From Adiantum capillus-veneris (taxonomy: Eukaryota > Streptophyta > Polypodiopsida > Polypodiales > Pteridaceae): a stretch of DNA of 64,000 bases. Made by a program: the position numbers and the translations under genes. The notes beneath the pieces are model-generated. The model was not told where the DNA came from. It did not search any database and saw only the letters and a list, made by a program, of their open reading frames with translations. The stretch is from positions 47,408,768 to 47,472,767 of the forward strand of contig CM043944.1 in NCBI GenBank assembly GCA_014529385.2, read 5' to 3'. This document shows, piece after piece, positions 11,144 through 22,800 of this stretch (its first letter is position 1; each line of letters begins with the position of its first letter).

Positions 11144-11373
11144 TGTTACCATATACATTTAGTAGTGATGTGTGTGAATACACTTAGGACCGCCGAGGCA
11201 TTTTTTCCCTCTTTAGGAGGTTTTTTCCCCCGTGCATTGTATAAACGCCCATCATTCTAGGGCTATCTATCTTTTCCATTGCACACTAAGTAATACATTT
11301 CTTGGTTATGTGCCTTGAACTTCCTTCATCTTCTCCAAGCTGTGTGTGTTTTCCTGCAACCCTAATTCCAACG
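11144..11373 (+). repeat. 3' LTR of the small copia element
   Basis: 230 bp, same start as the 5' LTR; last base G instead of A. Preceded by the purine tract at about 11132-11141. Confidence 0.88.
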
Positions 11374-11378
11374 TCATT

Positions 11379-12042
11379 GTTTGGAGAATTATTTACCTTG
11401 TGTAAAATGGGGTTCACTTAGAAAATATGTTGTTTTTGGTCAAATTGAGCACTTCTTTGGGCTTGAGAGTTCCTTATGACCATATAGTAAAGAGTTGTGA
11501 GTGTTTCTTAATTTTTTTGGATGAATTGTGGTGTTAGCTTTGAGCTCAAGTAAGGACTTTTACAAATAAGTACATATGATAGAAGTATTTGATTTTTTTC
11601 CAAAACCGTGAAAGGACACTTTTATGTCATATTAGGTTACCAAACTAGTGTTAAAGTTCTTATGCATGTGTCTGGTTATTGTCACATACTCGGCCTACTT
11701 TGATTTCTCGGTGATTAAGTGGTTCTTCCCACAATTGGATAAATAGTTATTTGAAGCTCATCTTGGTGCTGGTGTCCACAAGCGCACAAACCTATTCTCA
11801 TGCCATAGCCTTCACCTAAATTTTTTGTAAGAAGGTTGGTCTCACACCCTTGAGGCGCTTCCTACATTCAAAAGGACAATATTACACCTTGTAAAGGCAA
11901 TAAAATGTCCATTGCCCATTAAAATTCATCTTGGTGTGCACTATTCTCCTTGAGCACCTCCATCATAAACGATGTATGAGAACTAGACACTACCTTGAAA
12001 ATTGACCTTCCTCTCATTTTGCATAAGGGGTGCATAGAATTA
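11379..12042. other. Non-coding stretch, nothing recognised
   Basis: AT-rich DNA with no convincing frame or repeat. Confidence 0.5.
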
Positions 12043-12560
12043 AGCACGGAATTTTATCACAAATGGAACACAAAATCGCAATTTTTATCACAAATGGAAA
12101 TAATTTTTTCACATGGCAAAGCAAAACCTTGAACTTGCTAATGAGAGAAGGCATGTGGCATTTAATAGAGCCAAATGAAGAAATAGGTGGTAAAAAAGCA
12201 CTTGGCTATGTTGCAGAATCTCTTGGCATCAAGTATGAAAAAGAAGCTTGGGATGCTCTTAACAAAGAATTTGTTACATCGTCTAAAAGTTAAATGACCA
12301 ATCTACTCATGAAATTCTACAAGCTGCTATAAAGTGATGATGAGACATTGGTTCTCATCTCAGCAAGTTCAAAGCTTTGAAAAACCATCTTTTAGGAGTG
12401 CAAAAATAAATTCTTGATGATCAAGTACTAGTCGTTCTTCTCAATGTCGTGGACAAGACGTCTTTCAATGTACTAGTGTCTACCTTGCAAAATATCAACA
12501 AGGCACTACTAGAAGAAGTGAAAGCGGCTCTTTTGAGTACGATTCATCCAGAAAAATATG
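12043..12560 (+). pseudogene. Copia Gag relic without LTRs
   Basis: NFFTWQSKTLNLLMREGMWH resembles the conserved N-terminal segment of copia Gag (DUF4219-like). After a stop at 12292, FNVLVSTLQNINKALLEEVK (near 12461) resembles the later part of the same domain. No LTR or pol sequence adjoins. I see nothing in 12561-12834. Confidence 0.55.
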
Positions 12561-12834
12561 AACCCTTTAGGGTCTCTTTGGGAGTAAGTTCAATTAGGGG
12601 TCAACCAGTAGAAACGGGTGGTGGACACACTCTATACCATAAAAAAAGTAGGGGGGCAAGCAGTCTTACATATCTTGATGGCCTCTTTTTTTTGACAAAA
12701 AAACATTTTTGAACCTCTAAAAGTAAAAAACGTGCACCCAAAACCCCCCCAAAAAAGAGGAATTTTTAGTGGTGTCACATCAAAAGGTATTCTCATTTTC
12801 CTAATTGTGTGTTTGTTATTTTGTACAATGATTT

Positions 12835-13507
12835 TGTCATAAAATCTAATATCTAACCAACCGAAATGATTTTCTCATATTAAACTAATAATTTGATGTG
12901 GGAGAATAAACGGGAACAAGGGTTAGAATATAGACATGTGCTTATGCATCTGTCTAAACACAGGGCCAAGGTTAAAGGGGTCCAAATGAGAGATGGCCTA
13001 TTAAAGAGCAATGCTATCTAATGGACATTAAAGACCTTAGGGTTAGATTCATTAAAGACCTCCAAAAGTTAGTGTTAAAAAGTCCTTTGACCTTAGGCAA
13101 GCTAGGACTCTGACCTTGAGGTGGAAATCCTACCCAAGCATGAGGTGCTTGTCGTGCTTGCTAACTACGGTGCTTAAGGTGTTTGTGGGAACCTTGTCCA
13201 AGCTTGAGGTGCTTCTGATGCTTAAATGACTAAGGTTCTTGAAGTGTTCAATTCAAACATGATCTCTCAAGAGGCATAAACGATTTTCATGTTTAAATGA
13301 CTGGTGCTTGAAGTGCTCAATTCAAACATGATATCTTAAGAAGCATAAAAGACACATGTCAAGATCCTTCCCATTTGGCCCTCATGATGTGCTTGAATCC
13401 TATTGGATAGGCTTTAAAGGGGTCCAAATGAAAATTTAGATGCATAAAAATAAATAATTAAGTTCTTTCTCTCAAAGAGGAAAAAGAGGACACATGTCCA
13501 AATGATA

Positions 13508-13603
<96 letters not shown>

Positions 13604-14319
13604 AACCAAGCATTGGAGGGGGTATACTCTCTCACCCCCACACACACAGTCTCTCATTGTGTGAAGTGCAAAGTGCAAGAGCTCCATCTCCTTCTCCAAG
13701 CTTGTTGAGAAGTTGAGAGCCTACACCAATACTCTTGGCTATGGAATGCAAATCCAACCAAGAGCCATGCTTCAATGCTTAAGCTTGCCATCTTCTTCAT
13801 TTTCATTACTATGCTATTATGCTATGCTAAGCAAGAAGAGTGATGATAAGTAAGGAACTATTTCTTTCTCCTATGAATGATTCTTCTTCCTCTTCCCTAC
13901 CCTCATTCCCCGCTAGCTCTCTCCACCTTCGAAGGTGTTTGAGGCCTTGGGATAGTTAATTCTTTTTGCAAAGTTCATATTATGCTCGTGATGCATGAAG
14001 CTTTCCATCTTCATTGCATCACCTAGGTCACAAACAACACAAAGATTGTATTGTACCAAGTCTCTCTTGATGGGAGAATCTATAATACAAACGCCTTTTG
14101 GAGGGGGGGCCGGGCTCCAAGTAAATCGGGTCCTCAACTATTGTCATGTTCTCTAATACTCTCTCTTGCAAAAGTATTGTTCATGACAAGCTAATTAAGT
14201 ACTATGTTTATGTTGCTACCATCAATTAAGTTCACCCTTCATGTTCTCAAAGTAATCTCACAAAAATGTTCACTCTAATTCTCTTAATTCCACTATTCTC
14301 AAAGGCCATTTCCATTACA
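12835..14319 (+). repeat. 5' LTR of chromovirus copy 1
   Basis: Starts TGTCATAAAATCTAATATC and ends TTTCCATTACA directly before the primer site. It contains a 71-bp imperfect tandem repeat (from 13226) and a (TA)n(GA)n microsatellite. The first ~185 bp match 19865-20021 with small differences. Confidence 0.8.
13510..13600. repeat. (TA)n(GA)n compound microsatellite inside the LTR
   Basis: About 30 TA units run into about 15 GA units. The 60-77-codon ORFs on the opposite strand are made of Tyr-Ile and Leu-Ser repeats and are not genes. Confidence 0.95.
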
Positions 14320-14332
14320 TTAGTATCAGAGC
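14320..14332 (+). promoter_or_regulatory. Primer-binding site, one mismatch
   Basis: TTAGTATCAGAGC directly after the LTR; the initiator tRNA-Met site TGGTATCAGAGC with G changed to A. The leader 14333-14718 has no gene. Confidence 0.8.
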
Positions 14333-14718
14333 ATTTGGTTTCTCTTTTCTTGCTTAAGAAGAGAGGTCCTTAAGTAGCCTATTAATGGTTGATTTTGTTA
14401 ATTATATTAGGGTAAGTGGGATTGGGATCTATTATTGGTTTTGTTAAGCCCACTATGTAAGATATGGTGCACACCTCGGGAGCTTTGGTCTTAATAATGG
14501 GATCTTTTTAGACTTACCTACGGCTTTACCATTATTGAGCCATAAGAAGTCTGGGAGGAGCTAGCCGTCGGCAAATCTGCCATTACTCTCTATAATTAAC
14601 CAATTTGAGCCGTGGGTGTAGATACTTAAGTGCTGATTTTCAAAGGCTACTAAGGAGTAGCAACTAAGGTTTTGAATTGCCAAAGAATACACTAAGTAAA
14701 CACATAAGTATAATTAGC

Positions 14719-16135
14719 ATGGTTGACAATAACCAAGAGAGTAGAATGAACATTGGCAACTTTGGTAACTTTGGTGTTGCACATGAAGGTGCTAATGATG
14801 ATGCCCCCATGTTTGTCAATTATCTTGTTACTAGGTTGCAGCAAGCTTTGGGAAACCCTGCTTTGCAAGCTGAAGTTACTCAATAACTTTGTGCTTATGG
14901 GATTTCCCTTCCTCTCCAAGAGGAGAGAGAGCTTAGGAGGCCTCTTGATGAGACCCCCAAAAGAAGACTCTCTCCCATACGAGAGGAGGAATCCAAAGAA
15001 CAAGAATGTAATGAATCCCTAAGTTCCTCTGAAGATGTGGCTCCAGGAAGACGGCGGTCTAGAAGATTGCCAACTCTTCCCAAGAGAAAACGATCAACAC
15101 ACATTCCTTCTCCTTGTCACTCCAAAAGGGAAGAGAGGAAAGAAAGGAAGAAAAGGTCAAGAAAGAGGTCACCCTCTTCTCCTTCTTCTTCACCTTCCTT
15201 CTCTTCCGACAAAAGCTATGGTTATTCTCCTAGAGAATACAAGAAGGGAGGACATCACAAATCATACCCTACATGGCGAAGGTCACAAAAGTTCAAGATG
15301 TTCAAAGAGGGAGGAAAGAGTATCTCTTTTCTCACCTATGATGGCACCTTTGGTGCCACCAACAAAGTATTGGCCTTCATCTAGCAATTTAATGTGGCCT
15401 TTAAAGACGAGGGCTTCATGGAGTCCTTCAAGCAACACCATGTAGCTATGCACTTCCAAAAATTGGCTCGTCAATGGTGGGCTAGCCTTTGTGTGGCAAC
15501 TACAAAGCCTTAAAGACATGGAAAACTGCAAGCGATGCAAAGGACAAAGTACTTACCGATGGAAAAGTTTGAAGCTTCTCTCCAAAGAGTCTATTCACAA
15601 ATACGTGGACAAGTTTTGGGATTTACATGTCAAGGCTACTATCTTCCAAAAGATAGACTTCGCCGAGCAAAAGCAACAATTTTGTGCCAGATTACTTGAA
15701 GAAATGGCCAAGTATGTCAACTCTCAGTGGCCTGGTTCTATCACCGAAGTAATCCACCACACCATGGTTGCTTCACGTGTCAATTTCCAACAAGGGGCTA
15801 GACTGAGTGTCAAGCCCATGGAAAACAAAGACAAAAGTGATGCAAAGGGGAAAACCAATGCCCAAAATTCTTCCCAAGGCAATTCCAAAAACAAAAACAA
15901 CAACAATCCTTCCAACGAGAAGGGAGTTTACAAAGGTAAAAAAAACTCTCTCCTGAAGAGCTTGAAGCTTTTTGCAAGGACCATAAGTGTTTTAAGTGGG
16001 GGGAGCAAGGACATGGCTATCGTTCTTGCCCCAAGAGAAATGCCCGCAGTGAGACTCCTAGAGCTTCCACCATCGAAGCTCCAAAAGGGGATGCTCATTG
16101 CAAAGGATCACCTCTCTCCTATGGTTGAGGAAAGG
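14719..16135 (+). pseudogene. Chromovirus Gag, copy 1
   Basis: It starts at the ATG giving MVDNNQESRMNIGNFGNF, with a stop at 14884 and later frameshifts. Later landmarks are FLTYDGTFGATNKVLAFI, then a helical capsid part (IHKYVDKFWDLHVKATIFQK, FCARLLEEMAKYVNSQWPG), a Lys/Asn-rich linker and a zinc knuckle at 15988-16029. The knuckle reads CFKWGEQGHGYRSC: the second Cys of CX2CX4HX4C is now Trp, so zinc binding should be lost. Confidence 0.75.
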
Positions 16136-16440
16136 TAAGGAAACATGATGCCTTCATCTTGTTTGACCCTGGCTCTACTCACAACTTCATATCAATGGAG
16201 TTGGTCACCAAGTTGGGCATTCAAGCTTTTGAGATGGGAGATACTGTAATTGCTGACACAGCTTTCAAGGGATAACAAGCCTCTGTAACTCCCTTGATTG
16301 GGAAGTTGAGGCTTCATGTCCACAACTATGCAAACAAAGAAGACTTTTTCTTCTCCCCTCTCCAACATGATGCTATCCTAGGGGCGCCATGGTTCAACCG
16401 CATGGCTACCAATATGAAGTTCCTTGGAAGGAGAATCTAG
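16136..16440 (+). pseudogene. Chromovirus aspartic protease, copy 1
   Basis: FDPGSTHNFISMELVTKLGI carries the D-P-G-S active-site variant usual in these elements (Asp codon at 16165). The hydrophobic Ile-Leu-Gly motif near AILGAPWFNRMA follows at about 16375. Stops lie in the frame near 16273 and 16438. Confidence 0.75.
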
Positions 16441-16766
16441 TTCACCTACAGGGGAAATAGCACGTATATAGATGCTAATAAGTCTGGTCTTACTATACCA
16501 CTTGTAAATTCACTGGCTTTTGATAAGTCAATGAAAAGCTCAGTTTCTACGTACATGATTTTTGTCAAAGAATCCACTCATGACATGAAAGATTTATCAA
16601 ATAAAAATGGTAGGAATCAAGAAGAGTTAGACTTGTCTACTTTTCTAAATAGATTCCAAGATGTTTTTATCGATGATATCCCTATGGACTTATCTCCAAA
16701 ACAAGGGGATGATGACCATCGAATTGAGCTCCTACCAGGAAGCTCATTGCCTAACAAGCCTCCTTA

Positions 16767-17906
16767 TTGAGTTTCCCAAGCTCAACAAGAGGAGATCTGA
16801 GGCAAGTACAAGAATTAGTACACAAAGGGATGGTGAGGCCTAGCTCCTCTCCCTTTTGTTCTCTAGTCATTTTAGTGCAAAAGAAAGATGGTACATACTA
16901 TATGTGTGTGGACTATCGAGCACTAAACCATATCACTATCAAAACCAGATTTCCTATGCCTCGAGTAGAAGATCTGTTTGATAAGCTACAAGGCTCTACC
17001 TACTTCAGTAGGATTGACCTTAAAAGTGGCTATCATCAAATAAGGATATTGGATGAATATATCCTAAAGACCACGTTTCGTACAATGTTTGGTCTTTATG
17101 AATATCTAGTCATGCCTTTTGGCTTGACCAAAGAACCAACCACATTCCATCGTTTGATGGAGAAAATATTTAGATCCTACCGCAAGTTCACTGGAGTGGA
17201 TGATATCATCATATACTCCAAGTGCTTGGAGGAACACAAGAAACATCTCCAAGTGATTTTTCAAGCATTGAGGGAGAACAAGCTTTTTTTCAACCAAAAG
17301 AAAAGCGAGTGTTTTCTTCAAGAGATTCAATACTTAGGTCATATTATCTCTAAAGATGGTATTCGTATGGATCCATCAAAGTTAAAGGTAATAAAAGAAT
17401 GACCTAATCCAAGGATTCTACATGAGCTAAGAAGCTTTATTGGTATGTGTGCATACTATAGACGTTTCATAACAAATTTTTCTCAGATAGTAGGACCATT
17501 ATATGACTTAACAAAGAAGAACGTTAAGTATTCATGGGCTGCTAAGGAGAAAAATTCTTTTGACAAGCTCAAAGAGAAGCTTACCTCTCAACCAGTCCTC
17601 CTGCTTGCGGATCTATCAAAACCATTTGAGTTCCAATGGGATGCTTGTGGTGATTGCCTTGGAGCAGTCTTGATTCAAGAAGGGCATGCCATAGCTTATG
17701 AGAGTCGAAGGCTCAATACAGATAAACGGGTCTTGGGCATTTATGAGAAAGATCTTTTAGCTGTTCTACATGTCCTAGACATATGGAAGCACTATTTATT
17801 GGGGATTCCATTCATTTTACACATAGACCACCAAAGTCTCAAGTACTTCATGATGAAAACCAAGCTTTCTGACAAACAAATGAGGTGGGAAAATTTTCTT
17901 TTGTAA
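16767..17906 (+). pseudogene. Chromovirus reverse transcriptase and RNase H, copy 1
   Basis: RT motifs in order: MCVDYRALNHITIKTRFPMP, YFSRIDLKSGYHQIRI, MPFGLTKEPTTFHRLMEKIF and VDDIIIYSK; the catalytic Asp pair is present. A TGG-to-TGA change at 17400 (copy 2 still has TGG) ends the frame. It resumes as the connection and RNase H domain (FIGMCAYYRRFITNFSQIVG, FQWDACGDCLGAVL, YEKDLLAVLHVLDIWKHYL) up to TAA at 17904. Confidence 0.85.
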
Positions 17907-18880
17907 TTTTAGTTTCATATTGCTCACATTGCTTTGGTAAGCACAATCAAATGGCCAATTCACTTTCATGACGACCAAAAATTAATGCGATGTCTATAGA
18001 AACTCACAATGATCTATACTCTATGATAGATGAGTATGCTACTAACCCTAACTTTAAAGATGTAATGTCAGTCCTTGTTTTGGGGAAGAAAGAGGAACCA
18101 TTCACGTTGCAGGATGATTATCTTATCCATGGCAATAGACTGTGTGTACCCACTCCCTTTGTGAGAAAGTCATGTATGAATCCCATGATCCCCCCTATGT
18201 GGGGCATAGAGGCATTCAACCTACTCCTGGAGGAGTAGAGACGTACTTCTATTGGCCTACCATAAAAGTGGACATACAAGAGTATGTTTCAAAATGTGTG
18301 GAAAAAAAACTAAGTTTGATAGAGGGAAGAAACCTGGATTAGTCTAGCCATTGCCAATCTCTAATTCACCATGGAAGAGTATATCCATGGATTACAAAAG
18401 TCTATCCATGGGGATACGGGAATATGGACAATAGTTGACAGGTTTAGCAAGCAAGCACACTTTATTCCTATCAAAAAGACTATTAAGGCACATCAAATGG
18501 CAACCCTCTTCATATCTCAGATTTTCAAACACCATGGATTACCAACATCCATCGTGTCAGATAGAGATCCTAGAATGACTAGTAATTTTTGCAAAGGTCT
18601 CTTTGAAAATCTAGGTACAAGACTAAATTTCTCTTTGGCCTATCACCCACAAATGGATGGCCAAAGTGAGTTAGCCAATCTTACAATACTCGATCTACTA
18701 AAGACTTATGTGACAGAAGTAGATCAATGCTCACAATGGGAGAAGTACTTACCCCTTGTAGAGTATGCATACAATAATACTATCCATACTACTATGGGAA
18801 AATCACCTTTTGAGATCATAGTGGGAAAACCTAAACGTCCCTTGGTACTTAAAGTACATGGGAGATCTTCGTTTTGCTAA
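17907..18880 (+). pseudogene. Chromovirus integrase, copy 1
   Basis: The zinc-binding region is frameshifted near 18150 (copy 2 keeps HSLCEKVMYESHDSPYVGHRG). The catalytic core follows: WTIVDRFSKQAHFIPIKKT, GLPTSIVSDRDPRMTSNF and HPQMDGQSELANLTI. The second Asp and the Glu of the D,D,E triad are visible. Frame breaks recur after 18860. Confidence 0.8.
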
Positions 18881-19513
18881 TGAGTATAGCAGTGACCTAG
18901 AAGAATCTTTTCAAAAGGTTAAGGAGCCTATATCCATCTCTCAACAAAGGCAAAAAGCTTCTGTTGACAAGCACAAAAGGACCTTAACATTCAAAGAAAA
19001 TGATTGGGTCTTACTTAAGTTTTTCAAGGCTCGATTGAGGTAAACAATGAGCAAAAATCCTATGGGCCATCAAACGTATTATGCTAAACTAGCAAAAAGA
19101 TACTATGGTCCTTTTCAAATCTTGAAGCCAATCAATGACATGGCTTATCAACTTAAGTTGCCCAACCATTGGCATATACACAATGATTTTCATGTGAGCC
19201 TACTTAAGCCCTACAAAGGAGAGGCACCACGAGAACCAATTATTGAAGACCCTCCAAAAATTGAAGACCAAGAAGAGGTGCTACAAGAGAACCAATTATT
19301 GAAGACACTCCAAAAATTGAAGACCAAGAAGAGGTGCTACAATCCGAAGCTATCCTTCGGCATGAAGACAAGGTACTACGACATAGTAAGATTATCCGAT
19401 GGTATCTTATTAAGTTCAAAAATTATCCTTTTGAAGATGCTAGATGGATGCAAAGAATACAACTCAAGGATAGTATGAACCTTGTCAATGCTTACAATGC
19501 TACACTAGAGTAA
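18881..19513 (+). pseudogene. Integrase C-terminus and chromodomain, copy 1
   Basis: DNA-binding tail (RYYGPFQILKPINDMAYQLK, HNDFHVSLLKPYKG), then a chromodomain-like end read at about 19356-19510: LRHEDKVLRHSKIIRWYLIK and FKNYPFEDARWMQ, ending TAA at 19511. Chromodomains at this position define chromoviruses and are thought to steer insertion to marked chromatin. A 56-bp tandem duplication (units at 19231 and 19287) upstream changes the frame, so the chromodomain is no longer in line with integrase. 19514-19864 is untranslated 3' DNA. Confidence 0.75.
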
Positions 19514-19864
19514 GCAAATGTAAATGCTTTCTAAATGAACAATGTTTTTGTCTTATAAGGCTAATCCTCTTTTGTGCACAAATTTAAATAGTATGCATGC
19601 TTAGAATCATGTTTGTGATGACGACGTCACTCAAACACAAAGTAGAATTTGTCACTCTACTTTGGGAGTATGATATGGACTAAAGAGCAGACATGCTTGC
19701 AGCAGCTACACCTCCCAAGCACCAAATGGAATAGTCACCCATTCTGGAATGATGTTGTAGGGTTAAAAGGGATGTCTACCTGCTAAGAAACGTAGACTAA
19801 TGTCTAAGAATTTATCTCTTCTACCTCATAGTCGAGGACGACTATGATTTCAAGAGAGACGTAA

Positions 19865-20021
19865 TGTCATGAAATCTACTATCTAACCAATCCAAATAGT
19901 TTTCTCATATTAAATTGACCATTTAATGTTGGAGAATAAATGAGAACAAGGGTTAGAATATATACATGTGCTTATGGATCTATCTCAACACAGGGCCAAG
20001 GTTAAAGGGGTCCAAATGAGA
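19865..20021 (+). repeat. Truncated LTR between chromovirus copies
   Basis: It matches the first ~185 bp of the LTR at 12835. At CCAAATGAGA it switches to gag sequence equivalent to 14948 onward (ACCCCCAAAAGAAGACTCTC). The two parents share ATGAGA at the switch. Confidence 0.8.
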
Positions 20022-21220
20022 CCCCCAAAAGAAGACTCTCTCCCATACGAGAGGAGGAATCCAAAGAACAAGAATGTAATGAATCCCTAAGTTCCTTTGA
20101 AGATGTGGCTCCACAAAGACGGCGGTCTAAAAGATTGCCAAGGCCCCCCAAGAGGAAACGGGGTCAACACATAGTTCTTCTCCTTGCCACTTTGAAAGGG
20201 AAGAGAGGAAACAAAGGAAGAAAAGGTCAAGAAAGAGGTCACCCTCTTCTCTTTCTTCTTCACCTTCCTCCTTTTCCGACGAAAGCTATGGCTATTCTCC
20301 TAGAGAATACAAGAAGGGAGGACATCGCAAATCATACCGTGCATGGAGAGGTCACAAAAGCTCAAAAAGTTCAAAGAACAAGGAAAGAGTATCTCTTTTC
20401 TCACCTATGATGGCACCTTTGGTGCCACCAACAAAGTATTGGCCTTCATCCAGCAATTTGATGTAGCCTTTGGAGATGAGGGCTTCACAGAGTCCTCCAT
20501 GGAGTAGCTATGCACTTCCAAAAATCAGCTTGTCAATGGTGGGGTAGCCTTTGTGGCAATGACAAAGCCACAAAGACATGGAAAATTCTATGAGTTTCCA
20601 TCATGAAGCAATTCCTTACAAGCGATGTAAAGGACAAAGTACTTACCGAATGGTGAAGTTTGAAGCTTCTGTCTCATGAGTCTATTCCCAAATATTTGGA
20701 CAAGTTTTGGGATTTACATCTCAAGGCTACTGTCTTCCAAAAGATAGACTTCACTGAGAAAAAGCAACAATTTTGTGTGGGATTACATGGCCGAGTATGT
20801 CAACTCCCAATGGCCTGCTTCTATCACCGAAGTAATCCACCGCACCATGGTTGCTTCCTACATCAATTTCCAACAAGGGGCTAGGCGGAATGTCAAGCCC
20901 ATGGAAAACAAAGACAAAAGTGATGCAAAGGGGAAAACCAATCCCCAAAATTCTTCCCAAGGCAATTCCAGTAACAATAAAAACAACAATCGGTCCAAGG
21001 AGAAGGGAGTTGACAAAGGTAAAAACAAACTCTCTCCTGAAGAGCTTGAAGCTTTTGCAAGGATCATAAGTGTTTTAAGTGTGGGGAGAAAGGACATGGC
21101 TATCATTCTTGCCCTAATAGAAATTCCCGCAGTGAGACTCCTAGAGCTTCCACCATGGAAGCTCCAAAAGAGGATGCTCATTGCAAAGGATCACCTCTCT
21201 CCTATGCTTGGGGAAAGGTA
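20022..21220 (+). pseudogene. Chromovirus Gag, copy 2 (5' truncated)
   Basis: It begins at the LTR-gag junction and carries the Arg/Lys/Ser-rich part, capsid fragments (YLDKFWDLHLKATVFQKIDF) and a zinc knuckle at 21071-21112, CFKCGEKGHGYHSC, with all four ligands intact. One T lost just before it (GCTTTTGC against GCTTTTTGC in copy 1) puts the knuckle out of frame. Confidence 0.75.
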
Positions 21221-21655
21221 AGGGAACATGATGCTTTCATCTTGTTTGACCCTGGCTCTACTCACAACTTCATATCAACGGAGTTGGCGATCAAGTTGGG
21301 CATTCAAGCTTTTGAGATGGGAGATACTGTAATTGCTGACACAGCTTTCAAGGGATAGCAAGACTCTATAACTCCCTTGATTGGGAAGTTGAGGCTTCAT
21401 GTCCAAAGCTATGTCGACAAATAAGACTTTTTCATCCGTCCTCTCCAACATGAGGATGCTATCCTAGGGGCACCATGGTTCAACCGCATGGCTGCCAACA
21501 TGAAGTTCCCTAAAAGGAGAATCTAATTCACCTACTACAGGGGAAAGAGCATGTATATAGATGCTAATGAGTTTGGTCGTACTATACCACTTGTAAATTC
21601 ACTGGCTTTTGAGAAGTCAATGAAAAGCTCACCGCCTAAAAAGCCTCCTTATTGA
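21221..21655 (+). pseudogene. Chromovirus protease, copy 2
   Basis: AFILFDPGSTHNFISTELAI retains the active-site motif. Stops follow at TTCAAGGGATAG (about 21356) and before DFFIRPLQHEDAILGAPWF. Confidence 0.75.
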
Positions 21656-22800
21656 GCTTCCCCAGCTCAACAAGAGGAGATCATGATGCAAGTACAATAA
21701 TTGGTAGACAAAGAGATCGTGAGGCCTAGCTCGTCTCCCTTTTGTTCTCCAGTCCTTTTAGTGCAAAAGAATCATGGTACATATCATATGTATGTGGACT
21801 ATCAAGCACTAAACCATATCACTATCAAAAACAGATTTCCTATGCCTCCGGTAGAAGATCTGTTTGATAACCTACAAGGCTCTACTAACTACTTCAGCAG
21901 GATTGACCTTAAAAGTGGCTATCATCAAATAAGGATAGTGGATGAAGATATCCTAAAGACCTCGTTTTATACAACGTTTGGTCTTTATGAACATCTAGTC
22001 ATGCCTTTTAGCTTGAGCAATGCACCAGCCACATTCGATGGTTTGATGGAGAAAATATTTAGACTCTTTTGCAAGTTCACTGGTTCTTTAATGATATCAT
22101 CATCTACTCCAAGTCCTTGGAGGAACACAAGAAACATCTCCAAGTGATTTTTCAAGCATTGAGGGAGAACAAGCTTTTTCTCAATCAAAAGAAAAGCGAA
22201 TTTTTCCTTCAAGAGATTCAATACTTAGGTCATATTATCTCTCAAGATGGTATCCGTATGGATCCATCAAAGTTAGAGGTAATAAAAGCATGGCCTAATC
22301 CATGGAATCTACATGAGCTAAGAAGATTTATTGGTATGTGTGCATACGATAGACGCTTCATAGCAAAATTTTCTCAAATAGGAGGACCATTACATGACTT
22401 AACAAAGAAGAACGTTAAGTATTCATGGACTGCTAAGGAGAAAAATGCTTTTGACAAGCTTAAAGAGAAGCTTATCTCTCAACCAATCCTCCTGCTTGTA
22501 GATCTCTCAAAGCCATTTGAGGTCCAATGTGATGCTTGTGGTGATTGCCTTGGAGCAGTCTTGCTTGAAGAAGGGCATGCCATAGCATATGAGAGTTGAA
22601 GGCTCAATACGGATGAACGGGTCTTGGGCATTTATGAGAAAGATCTTTTAGATATTCTACATGCCCTAGAAACATGGAAGCACTATTTATTGGGGATTCC
22701 ATTCATTTTACGAACAGACCACCGAAGTCTCAAGTACTTCATGACGCAAACCAAGCTTTCCAACAAACAAATGAGATGGGCAAATTTTCTTTTGTAATTT
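21656..22800 (+). pseudogene. Chromovirus RT and RNase H, copy 2
   Basis: Motifs YVDYQALNHITIKNRFPMPP, YFSRIDLKSGYHQIRIVDED and MPFSLSNAPATFDGLMEKIF, then a frameshift near 22080. The catalytic motif in the next frame reads WFFNDIIIYSK: the first Asp of the usual FxDD box is Asn, which should abolish activity. RNase H follows (VQCDACGDCLGAVLLEEGHA), with a stop at 22597. Confidence 0.85.

Larger units (their letters stand above)
9268..11373 (+). mobile_element. Ty1/copia element, complete ends, internally deleted
   Basis: Two 230-bp LTRs (TGTTACC...CCAACA/G) enclose 1.65 kb. A primer site follows the 5' LTR, and a purine tract AAGGGGGGAT precedes the 3' LTR. The flanks give TCGTT at 9263-9267 and TCATT at 11374-11378, a 5-bp target duplication with one change. 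Gag is followed directly by RNase H; protease, integrase and most of reverse transcriptase are gone. It could move only with help from a full-length relative. Confidence 0.88.
12835..20021 (+). mobile_element. Ty3/gypsy chromovirus copy 1, decayed
   Basis: A 1485-bp 5' LTR, primer site, gag, protease, RT, RNase H, integrase and chromodomain in the canonical Ty3/gypsy order, then only the first ~157 bp of a 3' LTR (TGTCATGAAATCTACTATC at 19865). Every domain has stops or frameshifts. The 3' LTR stops exactly where gag sequence of copy 2 begins, so copies 1 and 2 form a tandem array that shared one LTR. Confidence 0.85.

Noticed and set aside
13511-13699. ORFs of Tyr-Ile and Leu-Ser repeats
   Set aside because: Translation of the (TA)n(GA)n microsatellite.
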